From: Ulota crispa
Taxonomy: Eukaryota > Streptophyta > Bryopsida > Orthotrichales > Orthotrichaceae
Length of the DNA stretch: 64,000 nt
Assembly: GCA_963920765.1 (NCBI GenBank)
Contig: OY987245.1
Coordinates: 4,542,727 to 4,606,726 of the forward strand
Reading direction: 5' to 3'
Part shown: positions 46,135 to 58,935 of the stretch, in pieces
Layout of the letters: the number at the start of each line of letters is the position of its first letter
Numbering within the stretch: the first letter of the stretch is position 1
The notes under the pieces: generated by a model
Databases searched by the model: none
The model's input: only the letters and a program-made list of their open reading frames with translations
Told to the model about the DNA's origin: nothing
Translations under genes and position numbers: made by a program

Positions 46135-47022
46135 CTGCCCCTCTATAACTTAGTGCTCTGTAGTAGCGAGTGTCAAACCTTACATTTTTCTATTCCATAA
46201 CTTTGGCTAAGTTCACCCCATAACTCAACCACTTTTTGTTAATTATCAAGTTTGATAACTCTATCAAGCACCTCTAGAGGTGCTCCATAACTCAAACAAG
46301 TTATGGCCACTTTTCACAAAAGTTATCAACTGATCTCCTAGGTCTCTTTTATTAGGGTTACCTTGTTTGACAACTAAACCCTAAATTCTAATCTGCACAA
46401 TTTTGATATTCAACTTATTTGTAACCAATTCTCTTTGCTATTGTTATCTAATGCTTCTCAAAAATTGTGTCCTTTGACGTAAAAGCATGTGGTTAGAAAG
46501 CATTGTTGTGAGTTTTTATGATATTGCTACTAATTGTACTACTGAAATCACAATTACCTCAATAATATAACATCCTAAGTAACCTCTTTAATATCACATC
46601 TCCACTCTTTGTGATATTATAGATACAATTATACTGACCTTTGTAATATTACATATGCCCCTTTTTAATACAACACATCCAATCTTTGTGACATTATTAC
46701 ATACATACATTTTGAAGACTTATTGAAATTTTTAGCTTGCATTTTATATACAAATGAAAATCCTAATAAAATGCTCATGGTGAATGCATAACGTAGCAAG
46801 CGCCAACCGCTAGTTTTAATGAGAAAATTTTGAAGTTTTCCTATACAATTCATTCTATTGCGCATCCAAGGAAAATAGGAAAGAGTTGTGTGGGGGGAGC
46901 AATCATAGTTATCTAGTGGTTTATGAAGCTTAGTAAGGGTGACAACTTTGTGGATTGTTGTGTGAGCAACCACCTCATAACTTTGAGTGAATTCAAGATT
47001 AAATTATCCAAAAATCAAAGGT
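46135..47022. other. AT-rich gene-free spacer
   Basis: No gene. A minus-strand frame of 102 codons (46665-46973) lacks any domain. Confidence 0.45.
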
Positions 47023-47352
47023 TTAACACCCACCATTGGTGTGGCAAGTGACATCCAAGTGCACACCTATTATAATATTATTTTCAAAAGTTGCAAAAGT
47101 CAATAGTGCATATTGTCTCAATAAGGATAGCATAGGACCTAATATTGTGTTTGTGAATCTTCTCACAATTTTGGTTACCTAAAATCATGAGTGCATTTGG
47201 TGAGGTTGTTTGTGGCCTTCCATGATGGACCATGTGTTTACAATCACTTCTAAAAAACTACAGCACATCAAAAACAATTTTTTCTTTCTATAGAGGATTT
47301 TTTTTGTTATCCAAGGGGCAAAAAATGTCCTCTTGGGCATTTAAGGGGTTAA
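47023..47352 (+). mobile_element. TTAA-type MITE abutting family A copy 3
   Basis: A diverged member of the 6758-7101 family. It shares TTGCAAAAGTCAATAGTGCAT, ATGAGTGCATTTGGTGAGG and CCTTCCATGATGGACCATG with the copy near 13.7 kb. The right end is TGGGCATTTAAGGGGTTAA. The left end near 47023 (TTAACACCCACC) is less certain. Confidence 0.65.
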
Positions 47353-47763
47353 CCCATTAACGCTTGTGGTCAATTGGGGGAGGTGGGCATTCCTTTGTAT
47401 GGCCATGTGGGGGAAATTTTAAAACTATTGAATACAGATGTCTACCACAGATGTGCCTGTACAAATGAAAGTATCTTGCAAGGTTTAGTGTTATGCATCA
47501 TAAATTATGCTCACTCTTTAGTTGTTATGGCCATCTTTTTGCATTTATTGGTATAATTTCAGCCGATCATCTTTTAGTTTTTTCAACCCTCTAGCCACAT
47601 GCCAATTCAAATTAGCCTAGTTATTGTCCTAAACTCTTCACTTTCCAATTCCCCATACTTGTCCCTTTTGTCACGTCATCAAATTCCTTAACATGCTCTC
47701 TCTGCAAACCAAAAAGAGTCAAAATTGACCAAGAACCGGTTGACCAAATGTTAATGGGTGAAA
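47349..47763 (+). mobile_element. TTAA-type MITE family A, copy 3
   Basis: The left end is TTAACCCATTAACGCTTGTGG and the right end AAATGTTAATGGGTGAA (TTAA decayed by one base). The interior matches copy 1 (GTTATGCATCATAAATTATGC, GGTATAATTTCAGCCG). It shares the TTAA at 47349-47352 with the element to its left. Confidence 0.8.
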
Positions 47764-50261
47764 AAACATTGTCCCAATTTTTAGAAGATTCATTGCGTTA
47801 AGAGTTTTTTCAAAGGAATCTAGGACAAGGAGCTGAACTTGAAGAAGTGCTACAATATGTGTGGGCCTTGCTAGCTAGCATACATCCTTTTTTTCTCTTT
47901 TACCAATTGGACAATTTGATCTCTGACTAAAAAGAAATCGCAATTTTTAAAGCCCCAAGTGTTATACAACTTTGCAAACATCATTAAGCAACAACAGAGG
48001 AATCCAAAATAACCAAAATGAATAGTTTCTCCTTGGATATGGAAAAGGAACTCGTTGCTTTAGAAAGAAATTGTTGCGTTGTCTCTTTTTTCCACGCCTA
48101 CATTGAAGTTCAATACATTTTAACCAACTTGTTAAGTTTCTAAGTAAAAAACTAGCACACTACCCCCACAATGTTCCAAGTGTGCATTCTGTGAGTGCAT
48201 TGAAGATGCCCTAAGTATTGCATTGCTTGCATATCAAGTATAAGTCAATACACTCATGTCAAAAACAAAAATCTTTTGAAAAAAAGAAGTTGCCAAATGT
48301 AAATATTTTCAACATTTTCTGAAGTTTTGTTTTTGCTTTGTAGTTTGTATTTTAAGAAAATGATTTTCTAAAAAATTGGCATATATTTTTAGAAACATTC
48401 TCTTCTAACTTTGTTTTGTAGGATGGAATTCATAAAGTGTACAAAATTGAAACTTGGAGTAGCCAAATCTTAACAAATGACTTGTATTTCTTCTAAACTA
48501 TGTTTTCTAATTGAACGCACTATTTCTAAGAATTGTTTAATTCTTCTTCAAATAAACTTATAACTAAGTCACTGTGAAAGGAGCTACTTATTACTCCAAA
48601 TTATTATTTTTTATTTCATGAAGGAAAAGAAAAGTGGAAAGCTCTATACCAGAAGTGAAGGTATGCATGTTGGAAAGGAAAGTTGTAAATTTGAGTAAAT
48701 TTGCTTTGCAATTCTTTGGCAAAAGTTTAAAGTCATAGATTTACCTCTTTAATGATATTTTAAAGATGTAGCTAGTGATTATTTGCAAAATCTAACATAG
48801 TTTTATAAGAATCATGGATGTATGTTAAAAAGGTATAGTTTTCTTATCACAATTAGCAACCACCTTTAAACCTAAACAAAGTCCAAAAAAGGATGTCAAC
48901 ACAATTTAAGGAGTAGTTAATAATGGCCAAATCAATTTATAGATCTTTAAAATCCTTATCCTAATTTATTTCTAATAATGCATTTCTTAATACAAATCTA
49001 TGTCTCATTTAACTTTTAGGATTTGATCTTAAACACACTCTAGTTTATAGATTATACTACCTTGTCTTATCATTACAACAAGGCCAAATACAATTAAGAA
49101 AAAACAAGCATGCCTTGCACAAGTTTTGTTGCATGTGACATCTCATGTAACTTTTCACCCTCCTTCTCCATACCTTTTTTCTCCCCCTCAAATTGCTTTC
49201 CATGGTGTTTCCTCTCCCTCACCCTCTTTTTATAGAACAAATTTTATAATTTTTTTGAATTCATTTCTTGTAAAGTTTTAAACCTGTGAAAATTTATAAA
49301 GTTTCGTGATTATTATTTAGATATTATTAAAATTCTAACATAATTCTAAGCAAACTATAATAGAGAATTTAGAGTTGTTGTTGTTAGTAAATTCTACCTA
49401 AAACTTACAAAAAATTCACAAACTACAAATGCGTTGCAAAATTTGTTTAAGTTTTTAAAGACTTTTTTGTTTTTTTTGAAATTATTGCTAATGAGATTTC
49501 ACACATACAATTTTTTTCAAATATCGTGAAGTTTATAAAGAAATATTAATTTTCTAAGGTAATTCCAAGCAAACCATAATAGAGAAATTCCATTGTTTGA
49601 CACACACTTATTTATGATATAGAACTTATAATTTCTCTTATTCATGGACAACTTGGATTTTTAATGGCTTTTCACACTCTAGAAGAAACTAGTGCCCTTT
49701 TTGACGGGTTTTTTGGATGTTCATTAGTTTTTATGTTACAATTGATGTTAAAAATAAAGTTTTAATGTTATGTTTAATGTCATTGTTAACAAAAAACTAG
49801 TGAATATAAAAAAAATGTCAAAAAAACACGGGTTTCTTCTTAAGTCATTCTCCTTTTAAGTGCCTTTTCTTCTCCCTTTCCCCTTTTGAATATCACATTT
49901 TAAGTGACGCATAGCCATCTAATGTTTCACATTCAATGCTTTATGATATAGAATTTGAAAATTTTTAATAACTTTTCATCCCTCCTTTGAGTGTCTTTTC
50001 CTCTCTCTTCTCCCCTCTCTAATAGAACTTGCAATGTTAATAGATAATTATGTCATGATACGTCATGATAAGACAAACAACCTACTTTTTATAACATAGA
50101 TAGAATTAGAAAGAGAAAACATGCTCCTTCTATATTTCATAATAGAAAGTTACATGCTTTTACTTACTTAGATGGCCTACAATATTCCTTCCATTTTGTT
50201 ACATTGAGTCAACCAATCTAATTGAGATATTCTTCAAGCTATTCATATGCATATATATTTT
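47764..50261. other. AT-rich gene-free spacer with CACTA remnant
   Basis: No gene. At about 49675-49845 a decayed second copy of the CACTA-type MITE is readable (CTAGAAGAAACTAGTGCCC ... CACGGGTTTCTTCTT, with TTGACGGGTTTTTTGGATG inside). The rest is AT-rich without clear boundaries. Confidence 0.5.
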
Positions 50262-50585
50262 TGAGGGAAAATCCATGAATGCCCCTAAAATTTGCAATAT
50301 TTTCATAGATACTCTTGCTTTTTTCAGAAATCTCATAAATACACTTGAACCAAAAAAATTAGGCATTTTTTTTTGTTGTGCATGCCACTTCCCTTTATCC
50401 TTTGCGCACAAGTTACTTCTTTTTGTTTTAATAAATTCTTTGTTTCAACATTGGTCATGAAGAAAGTACAAGTACAACAAATAAATGCCTAAAAATTATG
50501 GTCCAAGAATGTTTGAGTAATTTCTGAAAGTAAGGGCATCTATAAAAATATTGCAAAATTCAGGGAAATCCATGATATCATCCCT
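50262..50585. mobile_element. Foldback MITE family F, copy 5
   Basis: The arms read GGGAAAATCCATGAATGCCCC and the complement CAGGGAAATCCATGATATC. The conserved CATGCCACTTCCCTTTATCC centre and its partner are present. It lies about 410 bp upstream of the eIF3d start. Confidence 0.75.
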
Positions 50586-50844
50586 ATCTTTGATAAGTTT
50601 GATAAATTTGCCAATGTGCGATGACAAGAGTGACCATTATAGAATTTTTTTTATTTTACACATGAGCTTCAATAGTGCAACGCCTTCTTTCCTTCCCTTT
50701 CCTTTATCCTAGCGCAAATAGTGTGGTTCGGTTGTGGCGCTGTAATTAGCACTGGTGAATTTAAAACCCACGGTAAAAGGGACCACGGTAAAAGGGGCCA
50801 CGGGAATGGGTTCTCGCCTTCGAAACGCACCTGCGACTGGATCC

Positions 50845-50853
50845 AAACCCTAA
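50845..50853 (+). promoter_or_regulatory. Telo-box upstream of eIF3d
   Basis: AAACCCTAA lies 139 bp upstream of the start codon, with a second related string (GAACCCTAG) near 50879. Telo-boxes near the transcription start are known from plant genes for translation components. The position here fits that class. Confidence 0.6.
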
Positions 50854-50991
50854 AACTGTTGTTCGTGTTGATGAGAACCGAACCCTAGAAAATAGTTGGC
50901 TTTTTTGCAACTCCGTCGTTTCGTCGGAGGTGGTGTTTTGTGAGTGCAGCTGCGGAAGGAAGCGGGTGATCTTCGTAGAGTGCTTGCAGCT

Positions 50992-53900
50992 ATGGCGGTG
51001 GCTTTCGGAGTGCCGCAGGTTGCTGAAAATCTCGATGGATGGGGGCCGGACTCGAGTTCTGTGCCGTCGCAGCTCGAGCATGTGCCGTATGCGCCTTTTA
51101 GCAAGGGCGACCGCGTAGGCCGCGCTTCAGATTGGACAGGGCAGGCCTTCAAGTATAACCAAGGTACAGATTGCGATTTATCCTCACTACTAAAGACTTT
51201 TATTTGGTCGGCGATCATTCATGTGGGCGTCTTTTAGCACGAACTATTCCTTCTTTTAAAAGTCTCTCTCTTTTGAGCCTCGTCTCGCATAATTACTGTA
51301 GTTGTTTTTTTGCTTCTCGTAGTCAATGGAGTGTGTATAGCAACGAATTCGAAATTTTTGAGAAATACTGGTAACCTGGTATTAGCATGAATATTTAGGT
51401 CGAAAGGTTTTGTTATACTTTGTAACATTGACGTTATTGTTTAGAATTGATTTGAGTTTCTGAGGGAAAAACTTGAATGGTTGCCTCATTATTCAGGGCA
51501 GACGTGATTTCGTTAGGTCATTAATGATCATAGATATCTGGTGCTGATATGTATTCCGTTTCTGTTGTTAGGTCGTTTTGATCGCAATAACGCTGGTGGA
51601 GCTTCTGTTTTCAACTTTTTTCACAACGAAGATGAGGTACGCTATCCTGGTATCAGACCTTTGCTGTAGATTTCAGCTGCGCGGTCTGCACATGGTTTTG
51701 TGTGACCTTCCGAATCATTATGTCGGTTAGTGCAATTTTATTATTCAAAAGTCTAACTTACGATCATAGTTCATATTACTAAGAACTGATTGTGATTTTT
51801 CAGGATTCTTTCCATTTGGTCGATACTCGGCCTCCTCCTAGACCCAAATATGGTGGGCGCAGATTTCAGCAGGTAATTTGAGCGCATTTTCTATTCTAAA
51901 GGTCAACCTTTAGTCCTATATAAGGAAAATGCACGCACCTAGAGGAAGGAAGATACTTTTTCACCCGCTTGCAAGTGCTTCGTGTATCCATGCATATGTG
52001 AGCGTTTGGCAACTGTGTGGTTTCTTCACCTCTGAGATTCTTCTGATCTGAACCGACTCGTGGTCATAAGAACGAATCAGTTTTTTCGGGTTACATGGTT
52101 TGAGTTCTACTTCCACGGCAAGTAGGATCACGGGGTTGTGATTCTGACAGTGTGTGCGTATTGCAGCGATTTCAAAGGAGGGATAGAGATGAAGGCAGAC
52201 GTGATGGAGGCCGTGATAGTGGTGCAGGTGCTGACAGGGAAAGACAGCGCAGGGAAAGATTACAGCAGCAGAAGAGAGGACAATGGAATGCCTACTGGCA
52301 GGACAAGAATGCTCCTCGTATTGTTTACAATAGCTCGGTATTGTGCACAGCCCTCCATCTTTGAACCTCTACGAAGCTTAATTTTTTACATCGTTACATT
52401 CATTTGAATGACGGGGTAGCACTTCCTCCTGCTACCAACACGAATACCTCTCCAAAGTTTTGATTTTCCTTCTCGTGAAGACCTGAAGCTGATCTGGAAA
52501 TTTTGGGTGGTGCAGGTGGATATTCGACCAGAATGGGCCGTTCTAGAACAGATTCCTCTTACTTCTCTTTCCAAACTGAGCTACGAAGTGGGAGAGCCTG
52601 AGGATATGTAAGTTTTGATTGTCTAGAAGGGACTCTTGTGCTCCTTTTTCATGTCGACTGAGGTTGTGCTTTTTTGGAGTTGCTGAGATCTGGATTTGGA
52701 TGTTTATGCAGTACGACATGCGGGACTTTGGAGTATTATGACAAGTCATTTGATCGTGTGACACCAAAGGTTTGTAGTCATTTCACCTTCTCTTCTGTAT
52801 TTATGGATGAATGCAATTTGAATAACCATCTTGATGTTGTAAAGTAAGACTGTAAGTACTTTCTTTTGGTGTGATGGTTTGTACTAAGATTGCTATATTA
52901 TTGGTTTGTGTCATCCTCAGACGGAGAAGCCATTGGAGAGATTTGAAAGTCGTAATTTCTACAAGGTTACGACTACCGACGACCCTGTTATCAGGTATTA
53001 CCTATTGCATTTGCATACTATCAGAGTGTAGCGAATATATAAGGGATTTTGGGTTATTGTTCCTTGCTAGTCTGATAGTTGATATGTAATTGTTCATGTG
53101 TGTTTTGCGTTCTTCCGTTTACCACGAATTCTGAGATTATGGTTGTTATCCTTTCCTGGTTTCGGAGTTCCAATCTCATAGTTTGACGGTTTTGTGGCGG
53201 TTGCTTGTTATAGGCGGTTGCTTTTGGAGAACGAAAATGTTGGTACCGTATTTGCTACGGACGCTATCCTAGCCACGCTTATGTGCTCGCCCCGCTCTAT
53301 GTACTCATGGGATATTGTCGTTCAGAAAGTGGGCAATAAACTGTTCTTTGATAAGCGTGATGCTTCGTTTGATCTCCTCACTGTAAGTCACGAATTCGAT
53401 CTTTTACTAGTAGAAGATTAGGTCTGGTCGGTTTATCCATCGTCCTTGTATGTAAATGATAATGTTATTTTTTTTATATTTTCAAATCATGTTGGCCTAA
53501 TCGCTTGTGGTCCAACAGGTTTACGAGACTGCCCAGGAGCCTATCCCTGAAGAGAAAGACAGTATTAATTCTGTTCACTCTTTGAGCCAGGAGGCCACGT
53601 TTATCAATCAAAACTTCTCTCAACAAGTTTTGCAAAAGGTCTCCATTATTTTTAAATGTATCCAGAAATTTCTTGAATGGGTGATTTGAGCCTAAATCGT
53701 TGCAACAGTGTTAGTTAAATTTGATTCTGTTTTTCTACTTGAATTTTATCTCATCTATTTATTTGCATTTTTGTGACAGGATGGGAAGAAATTTGCATTC
53801 AAAGAACCAAATCCTTTTGCTTCAGAGAATGAGGAAGTGGCCTCTGTTGCTTATAGATATCGCAAATGGAAATTGGACGAGGTAAGCCACTGCCTATCTT

Positions 53901-55836
53901 TGTTCAACTATTTGACTTGACGTCCGTGTAGGGCTCTCGAGGAGCCTTGATTAATAATACACGACAAGTTTCTATATTTTTGTCTTGTGCAATAATCATG
54001 CTTATTCACACACCTATTCCTTCCTTGGAAATGTACACCAAATTTTTTTAGGGCAACTGTTTTCTGATGTTGCTGAATCTGAGTTATCAATTTGTAATAC
54101 TGCAGGAAACTACTTTGGTGGCTAGATGTGAGCTTCACAGCGTGTCAGAAGTGAAGGGCTCAGAGGTCCTGTTGACGATCAATGCATTAAACGAGTTCGA
54201 CTCAAGGATCACTGGTGTTGATTGGCGTCAGAAGATTGAAAACCAGCGGGGAGCAGTGAGTGATTGCATTTTGTGTGCCTACTCAGTTGCTGCTATGAAT
54301 AGATCTTAAGTTTCAGGTTTCAAAGTGTTCAAATTTAAGCGAGGGATGTATCTTTCGGTGAGAATGTTCTTAAGTAACTGGCATGTGTTTGCAGGTACTA
54401 GCTACTGAGCTTAAGAATAATGCCAACAAGCTGGCCAAGTGGACAGCCCAGGCCATTCTTTCAGGAGCTGACCAGGTATGCATTTGCGTTTCAGCGAGAT
54501 ATGTGTCATTACTTAGAGATCCAAAATGCGTATCAAAGGAATTTAGTGCAATCTTTGTTGGTCTGATCATATTAGAAGTCATCTAATGTGGAAGTGTATA
54601 GTCCTTGTCATTGCAGTCATTGGACTGGTTGATATTCAAAGAGTTAGCTTCCTGCCTGAGCTAATGTTTTTTTTATTGATGTATACGTTCGGTTATTTCT
54701 GCAGATGAAGCTAGGGTATGTGTCAAGGGTGCATCCCAAGGATAACTTCAACCATACAATGCTGACCATCCAAGGCTACAAGCCCAAGGAATTTGCTGGC
54801 CAGATCAATCTCAATGTGAACAACATGTGGGGAATCCTAAAGGTGTGTTTGAACTCCTTGAAGGAAACTGTTTAGACATTTTATACACTTGTAAATTTTG
54901 GTGGTCCGCATTCGTTTGAAAGTGATTGTTAAAATAAACCGGTAATTCAGTGAAATAAGAAATTATTTTATTAACGGTAACGGATTTGGCCAGTCATTCC
55001 CTTCATCTGAAGTGTTATCATCTATCATTTTTACAACTGAGGCTTGTTTTCAAGTTTTATTAAAACCTATTGCTTACTCACGAACTTGTTTGCAGACTGT
55101 TGTGGACATCTGCATGAAATTAGATGAAGGAAAGTATCTGTTGGTGAAAGACCCCAACAAACCCACTGTCAGGTACTATTCTGCTGATGATCTGTTTTAA
55201 ACGGCCCTTTTAAAATTTGGCAAATTCCTTATTTGCCTAGTTTTGGTTATATGGGTAGCACATTAGGCACTATGCCTGAAGACACTTTCAAGTCACCTCC
55301 AAAAATGATTTTTCATTGTAGTCCGTCCGCTAGATTTAGAGACTCAGAATTCAAGTGGATTTTTTGCAAAATAGGTAACTATTTCTAAAATGCTTAATTT
55401 TAAGAGGCCTGGTTGTAGGTGACTAAGATGATGTATGGTAGGGTGATCTATTAACGCTGGCTAGATTTCCTTACTATCTTGTTCTGATGACCTCTTGTCG
55501 GGTTTGAAGGTTGTATTCTGTTCCTGCTGATGCTTTTGAGAACGACTATGCCGAAGAACCATTGCCTGAGGTAAGATTTTAGAGCAAACGCTTCTCCTTG
55601 TTTATCATTTACGAAAACACCATTATGTTCAATAGAATGTTAGCATATGTAGAGTGGGATCAGTTGGTGCAACTAAATATAATTTCCTACCGAGTATTCT
55701 CCAATTTATATGTTTATCGTTTAGGTTCAGTTTGTTGATGACTATGATATGAATGCAGGATGAGCAAGCACCACCGCCTCCTGCTGTTGAGGATAAGCCA
55801 GAGCTGACGGAGGAGAAAGATGCTGATGAGATTTAA
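50992..55836 (+). CDS. eIF3d: Eukaryotic translation initiation factor 3 subunit D
   Basis: Subunit of the eIF3 complex that binds the 40S ribosome and, in known cases, the mRNA cap. Sixteen exons: 50992-51163, 51572-51636, 51804-51872, 52167-52337, 52516-52607, 52712-52769, 52921-52994, 53214-53382, 53519-53638, 53780-53881, 54106-54255, 54395-54475, 54705-54842, 55096-55172, 55510-55570, 55759-55836. All introns are GT-AG and phases agree throughout. They code about 558 aa, as in other plants. Visible family blocks are [35 protein letters not shown], an Arg/Asp/Glu-rich linker, [133 protein letters not shown] and an acidic Pro/Glu tail. Nothing is missing or broken. Expected in the cytosol. 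Confidence 0.98.
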
Positions 55837-56580
55837 AGTCAACTAAGTTATCATCTTGAATTTTCATTAGTTTATCACTGTTTTTGTTGAGTAGAGAATC
55901 CTACCTTCCATATCTCATTTTAGTCAGTGAGGAGTGGCAGGAGAACCTGGATTTTGCAGAGAAGAGTTTCTGGGATCCCTGTTGGTATTAACTCCTTGAC
56001 GTAATTCAAGTACCATTCTAGGATTTTCCTTTTAATTGATTTCATGTTTCTGTCATCTACTTTGATTTGCGCGTGTACCGTGGTATCGAGTACCTGCGTA
56101 TCCACAAGTTCTGAAATTGTTTACAGTTCCATCGAATTGCAAGTTATTTTTCCTTAGTACCGCCTAGTCTTTCTTCTTCCCACTGGCACCTTTTCTTTGA
56201 AAGATTTGTGACCTATTCACACTTGAGTTTATTGACACGTTATACTGTCGTTGAAAACCGTACATTCACTTAGATCACTCTACTTATTAATCAGATTCTT
56301 TATCAAAACCTTTAGTGGATATAAGGTAGGCGCACCCGTAAGCGTGGAAATAAGGGTTTTGGAGTAGGTAAAACAATTAACTAACTTGAAAAAGTACTGT
56401 AAGTTACGAAGTGGAAACCAAAAACATTGGCATTAATTTCAAGGTTCCAATTGCAATTGCAAGCATTTGTTCACAAAGATTTTTCAATGTCCAAAATCAA
56501 TTGTAGGAATCATGTGTAAGAGATGTGAAAAACAAGGTTTGTTGGTTCTTAAGTAGTGACATGGGTACTCAAAATTGTCA
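55837..56580. other. 3' flank of eIF3d
   Basis: 3' UTR and downstream spacer. I see no further gene. Confidence 0.5.
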
Positions 56581-56785
56581 TGCTGTCACCCACAGCCATC
56601 ACTCTGTCACCCACAGCCATCACTCTGTCACCCACAGCCATCACTCTGTCACCCACAGCCATCACTCTGTCACCCACAGCCATCACTCTGTCACCCACAG
56701 CCATCACTCTGTCACCCACAGCCATCACTCTGTCACCCACAGCCATCACTCTGTCACCCACAGCCATCACTCTGTCACTCACAAC
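56581..56785. repeat. 21-bp minisatellite, about 9.5 copies
   Basis: The unit TCACCCACAGCCATCACTCTG repeats nine times without visible change, and a tenth copy is partial and diverged. The unit is a multiple of three and stop-free in several frames, so open frames of 79-100 codons (VTHSHHS, SPTAITL, CHPQPSL and their antisense) arise on both strands. I do not consider these genes. Confidence 0.95.
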
Positions 56786-56970
56786 CATTTGTTTTTTTAT
56801 TGATTAGCCCTTGCTGTTGTCAGGTGACGCCCATGGGGCACAACGCTTATCGATGCTGCTACCTTAAGGGCGACTAACCCCGACACCTTGGTGGATATGT
56901 AAAAAACTTCAATAAAACAATGATTGTTGTTGCCGTTGTTTAAATTTGTGGTTGACAAGAATCAATAAAA

Positions 56971-58501
56971 TCAACCCCTCAAGGCCCATGCACTTTCTCA
57001 AGTATCTCAGAATTTGTTCTTGGATGAACAAAATGTCAACATATTGATAAGTTGCATCAATTTTTTAAATATTGTAACCATACAAAATCAAACTAGATAT
57101 ATTAGAAATCACATAGGAAAAAACAACACAACAATATCACTTATGGATTGAAAGATTATAAGATTTGATCAAGAGGGTGTTAAATTTGTGAAAGTGATTT
57201 GAAGTCTTTCAATCCTCTTTTCACATCTCAAATTTAAAATTAAGAAAATCAAAAAAATATGAGTATGTAAATTACATTTGTAATCCTAATTAATTTACGG
57301 CTTCTTAAAATCTACTCTACAACTTTTTAAAATAAATTTCTACTGTGATTGTTTCTCCAAGTTCTAGTGTACTGTACAGTCGAGTATTGGCTCTTTACAA
57401 ACTGCCAATTTGAGCCAGTTTGAATTTTTTATTAAAACATGGACTATAATTGGTTCATTTTGATAGGAAAAAATATCATTGCACCCTTATGCAGTATAAA
57501 GCAAGTACACCAAATTTTAGTTCCAAAAAACCAAAACTCCATTTTTGGTGTATTGTATTGTAAGAAATTCATAGTTTTATATGATAATTTATTGAAAAAT
57601 ATTGGTGATGAATTTCTGAGATTTGATTCCATGGTTAAGTAAGAAACATCCATATGCACACCTTCCATGCTAAAAAATGTCCCCTTGAGTAACAAAACTT
57701 TGAGCTACAAAAGATTCAATGAAGCTTGTGATAGGCCCACCTTTTGTAAAATACATACTTTTCTAAGAAAATCAAATTTTTTTGTTTGACTCAAATACTG
57801 TAACTAAGTTTGTATCTCTAAACATCATATTTTGTTTACTTGATGAAAAGCTAGTTATAAAACAATAATATATGTTTTACAACAGGTGGGCCTATCACAA
57901 GTTTCATTGAATCTTTAGTTGGTAAAGTTTTTGTCACTCAAGGGGACATTTTTTAGCATGGAAGGTGTGCATATGGATGTTTCCTACATAACCATGGAAT
58001 CAAATCTCAGAAATTCATCACCAATATTTTTCAATAAATTATCAAGTAAAACTATGAATTTCTTACAAAACAATACACCAAAAATGGAGTTTTGATTTTT
58101 TGGAACTAAAATTTGGTGTACTTGCTTTATATTGCATAAGGATGCAATGATATTTTTTCCTATCAAAATGGACCAATTATAGTCTATGTTTTAATAAAAA
58201 ATCAAACTGCCTCAAATTGGTAGTTCATAAAGAGCGGATACCCAATTGTACTTTGGGCTCATTTTGAAGAGCTCTCAACACTAGAAAGTGAAGACTTGCA
58301 ATGGACACCCTAGCACAAAATCTTAAATAGAAAAATCATAATTAGTCATTTTCAAAATCAAATTTTTAATACTAAAACAAGACTTCAACAAGAACTTTAA
58401 AAAAAAAAAAAATCAATGTATTTAATCATGAAAAAAATTTAAGCATCCCAAATTACAAACAAGGGGGGCCAGTTTGACCCCCTGGGGCCTTGAGGGGTTG
58501 G
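56971..58501. mobile_element. TTAA-type element, about 1.5 kb, with long foldback inside
   Basis: The ends are TCAACCCCTCAAGGCCCATG and GGGGCCTTGAGGGGTTGG, so the CCC-starting terminus is kept but TTAA has decayed. The flanking parts match the right half of the 45056-46134 element. The middle is occupied by the foldback at 57370-58245. Confidence 0.65.
57370..58245. mobile_element. Long foldback element, copy 2
   Basis: Inverted arms of about 350 bp (57370-57720 and 57890-58245) surround a spacer of about 170 bp. Arm strings include CATGGACTATAATTGGT, CACCAAATTTTAGTTCC, TATTGGTGATGAATTTCTGAG and GAAACATCCATATGCACACC. The arms look over 95% identical by eye. GGTGATGAATTT.TGAGATTTGATT.CATGG is shared with the foldback at 40300, so both belong to one family. 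Confidence 0.85.
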
Positions 58502-58523
58502 TCAACCCCTCAATGCTTGAATT

Positions 58524-58935
58524 TTAACCCTTTAACGACTAGTCAACCGGTTCCTGGTCAATTTTTACTCTTTTCGGTTTGTAGAGAGAGCATGTCAAGG
58601 AAATTGATGACGTGGCAAAGGGGACGGGTTTGGGGAATTGGAAAGTGAAGAGTTTAGAACAATAATCGTGCCATTTTGAGGTGGCATGTGGCTAGAGGGT
58701 TGAAAAAACTAAAAGAGTACCGGCTGAAAATACACCAATAAATGCAAAAAAATGGCCATAATAACTAAAGAGTGAGCTTAATTCATGATGCATAACACTA
58801 AATGCTCCAAGATACTTCCATCTATACGGTTAGATTTGTGATAGACATCTGTATTCAATAACCCTAAAATGTCTCCCAAATTGAAATACAAAGGATTGCC
58901 CACCCTAGAATCGACCACGGTTGTTAAAGGGTTAA
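58524..58935 (-). mobile_element. TTAA-type MITE family A, copy 4
   Basis: A 412-bp element with left TTAACCCTTTAACGACTAGTC and right GACCACGGTTGTTAAAGGGTTAA-type end. TTAA is intact on both sides. It is the best preserved copy, with perfect outer 12-bp inverted repeats. It lies 22 bp from the end of the 1.5-kb element. Confidence 0.85.

Noticed and set aside
56525..56877. His-rich protein of about 92 aa (VTHSHHS repeats)
   Set aside because: The frame is a product of the 21-bp minisatellite. Other frames on both strands are equally open.
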